DNA of 42,475 nt. It comes from Chara braunii (taxonomy: Eukaryota; Streptophyta; Charophyceae; Charales; Characeae). Below, one piece after another: positions 40,881 to 42,475 of the stretch. Positions within the stretch are counted from its first letter, which is position 1, and the number at the start of each line of letters is the position of its first letter. The position numbers and the translations under genes are program-made. The notes under the pieces were generated by a model that had not been told where the DNA came from, searched no databases, and was given only the letters and a program-made list of their open reading frames with translations. The stretch spans positions 759,481-801,955 of the forward strand of contig BFEA01000419.1 in assembly GCA_003427395.1 (NCBI GenBank). The letters run 5' to 3'.

Positions 40881-41564
40881 TTGTATTGTATATTTTGACT
40901 TGCCGGTGGAATAGGAACCGGACTGACGCTCCCCAGAATAGAAGGAGCCAGGACCATAAGGCCCTGAGAAAGGTTTTTGACGTATTCGTGTCTTTACTAG
41001 AATGCTGCATTCCGTGTGATCTCATACCCCTCGCTCAGTTAGTCACATTGATGTCTTTGGAGGCACAGGGCACCCCCGCACCACTCACCAACTGCACAAA
41101 AAAAGACAAAAAATATGGCGCTGTATCTTTCCATGTTCTAGGGGAAAATTCATTCTCACTTTGCAAATTTGGTAAGTGCTCACAACTTGCAGCGGCGAGG
41201 GCACATTCTTGGCATTTCTTGCCTGCATTGCATGGAAGGTCAGGGCCGGGAGCTGTTCAATGGAGCTGGAAGAGTTTTAACTTTCTGTCTATTGCTTGTG
41301 CAATTTGTTTCTTTTCCTATTTCTTTTGGGAGAGGAAGGAGGTGAGGATACTTGCAAAATGTGAAAGAAGAGGTGTATGCTGGTTCCTGCCTTCTGCTAG
41401 AATACTTCCAGGGGAGCATTCCCAAGCCTCCCAGTCCAGTGCACTACTGAGGATAAGACCGAGCTATCCACAGCATCGATACTTTGCAAAGAGTACTCAT
41501 CATATGGGATAATTGCTTTGTTGGGTGGGGGCGGGGACATGGTGTCATCCAAAATCCTGGGCAG
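40881..41564 (+). other. Intronic sequence before the SRFR1-like exon
   Basis: No recognisable repeat or gene. Ends in CCTGGGCAG, the acceptor used by the next exon. Confidence 0.5.
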
Positions 41565-41953
41565 GCCAATCGTTGATGCGTTTACGGAGAAATCTCGAAG
41601 CGCAGCAAAGTTGGCAACATGGTGCACAGTTTGCCTCTTCCGGAATCCAGGATTTGGATTTGTGCCTGGAGTTGGAAGAGCTTGCGAGCGGTACCCTTCA
41701 AGCAGAACCTATGGCACAGACAAGAGCTTCACCATCGATATCAGAAGCAAACCAGAATTTGATTGGGAGCGGATCAGGAGCGTCAACCTCTTCTGCCAGG
41801 CAGATTATTTCCAATTGCCGAGCAAATCAGAATAGCCAAGCGAATCATCTTTCACTCATCAGGAATAATTCAAATGCCAGAAACGTTGAGATAGAGGGGA
41901 ACTTCATGGATGTGGCGGAGCTTGAAAGGGCACTGAGCGAGGGGATTGATAAG
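41565..41953 (+). CDS. SRFR1: SRFR1/TTC13-like TPR protein, internal exon (389 bp)
   Basis: Begins with GC, which completes the Gly codon started at 17200, then 129 codons to AAG at 41951-41953 before a GTGCGG donor. The protein continues the TPR (QSLMRLRRNLEAQQSWQHGA), then DLDLCLELEELASGT, which matches the position and residues of the QLLELEELL stretch after the first TPRs in plant SRFR1. A Ser/Asn-rich acidic linker follows, ending LERALSEGIDK. No stop interrupts the frame. The linker length resembles the family. The start by the CAG at 41562-41564 was chosen because it restores phase and TPR spacing. Confidence 0.75.
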
Positions 41954-42165
41954 GTGCGGGATACCAATTGAGTCTTTCTTTCTACACCCCCCCTCCCACA
42001 GCAACAACAACCCCCCTTTCCCCCCCCCGCCCCCTGGTATTGGAATTAGACGATGACTGAGGGTCTATTGGAATGAGTCCTTTACTGAGGCAAATGTCAA
42101 ACTCCTGAGGTGTTCTTGAACATTCATATCTGTTCGTCTGCTGTCTTTGGTTTTCAATACAACAG
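41954..42165 (+). other. Intron of the SRFR1-like gene (212 bp)
   Basis: GTGCGG...TTTTCAATACAACAG. A phase 0 intron with a C-rich tract at about 41985-42035 and a pyrimidine-rich 3' end. Confidence 0.7.
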
Positions 42166-42210
42166 GTAAACACAGGTAGGCTGGATGAAGCCATAGACGA
42201 CTTCAATAGG
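42166..42210 (+). CDS. SRFR1: SRFR1/TTC13-like TPR protein, 45-bp exon
   Basis: Fifteen codons between ACAACAG and GTGAGT: VNTGRLDEAIDDFNR. Joined to the previous exon it reads GIDKVNTGRLDEAIDDFNR, helix A to B of the first repeat of the second TPR block. In SRFR1 the comparable position has a VNTG..DEAI segment after the linker. The small exon size and phase 0 on both sides fit. The gene continues beyond the window. Confidence 0.75.
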
Positions 42211-42398
42211 GTGAGTAACGGAGATCTCACTTTCACCTCTCTGCTGTTTTCTCTTGCTTTCCTCCTGTACCTCCATCATTTTTCCCTTCCCTACTTCCCT
42301 CATTATTACTCGCTTCCTTCACTCCTCTTATCCTTCTTCCTGTCCTCTGTTTCTCTCCTTTGTTCCCTCTATCCGTCCTCTTTTTTTCACCCCTTCAA

Positions 42399-42475
42399 CA
42401 CTCACCCACTCACCCACTCACCCACTCACCCACTCACCCACTCACCCACTCACCCACCCACTCACCCACTCACCC
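42399..42475. repeat. (ACTCACCC)n tandem repeat at window end
   Basis: Octamer units repeat to the window edge with one shortened unit. Lies in the next intron of the SRFR1-like gene. Confidence 0.95.

Larger units (their letters stand above)
17201..41564 (+). other. 24.4-kb intron of the SRFR1-like gene
   Basis: Bounded by GTGAGT at 17201 and GGGCAG at 41559-41564. It holds a U6 retrocopy, simple repeats, two small TIR elements, element 2 and other gypsy fragments, and a LINE. Inference: the two exons are adjacent, because they join in phase and continue one TPR without loss. Confidence 0.7.

Noticed and set aside
41513-41564. Upstream ATG of the 152-codon ORF as gene start
   Set aside because: The frame before 41565 joins poorly to TPR sequence, while the CAG acceptor restores phase with the exon ending at 17200.

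Overview
This window is nuclear DNA from a eukaryote, most likely a streptophyte (green alga or plant lineage). The evidence is spliceosomal exons of a plant-type TPR gene, chromodomain Ty3/gypsy elements whose primer-binding sites resemble initiator-Met tRNA, a Helitron, a non-LTR retrotransposon and U6 snRNA retrocopies. The style of the gag/pol proteins suggests a charophyte such as Chara. That assignment is an inference and was not tested. There is no bacterial operon structure, and most open frames are repeat-derived.

The only host gene I can support lies on the + strand. It is three exons (17091-17200, 41565-41953, 42166-42210) that join in phase into tetratricopeptide-repeat sequence resembling SRFR1 (SUPPRESSOR OF rps4-RLD1; TTC13 in animals). 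The first two exons are separated by a 24.4-kb intron, and at least 17 kb of non-exonic DNA lies upstream. Nearly everything else in the window is intronic or upstream repeat.

Layout: 1-865, partial gypsy LTR (family 2). 1273-1623, foldback/MITE-like repeat that received a U6 snRNA retrocopy. 1845-2190, inverted piece of a family 2 LTR. 2854-6040, decayed Helitron Rep/Pif1 helicase, followed by two unidentified ORFs to 7304. 7695-16638, nearly intact young chromodomain gypsy element on the minus strand (element 1: two LTRs, PBS, PPT, 4-bp TSD CCTG). 17091-17200, SRFR1-like exon. 17343-17434, second U6 copy. 17.7-20.4 kb, simple and minisatellite repeats. 20431-20588, small TIR element. 21.66-21.85 kb, gypsy fragment. 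21854-35119, old 13.3-kb chromodomain gypsy on the minus strand (element 2, TSD GTAG) with an internal gag duplication and an embedded + strand gypsy RT fragment. 35.19-35.34 kb, AT-rich patch with a tRNA-like 3' half. 35.34-36.15 kb, gypsy RNase H/integrase fragment. 36206-36413, second TIR element. 37001-40462, 5'-truncated LINE. 41565-42210, SRFR1-like exons, ending in a tandem octamer repeat.

No wholly new biological system is evident. The most rewarding observations are the in-phase SRFR1-like gene across a transposon-filled giant intron; a GGGAAAC -1 frameshift heptamer exactly in the 13-nt window where gag and pol frames of element 1 overlap; a U6 retrocopy with an A-rich tail and 11-bp target duplication inside a foldback element; and an exact 33-bp duplication over the Helitron catalytic tyrosine motif.
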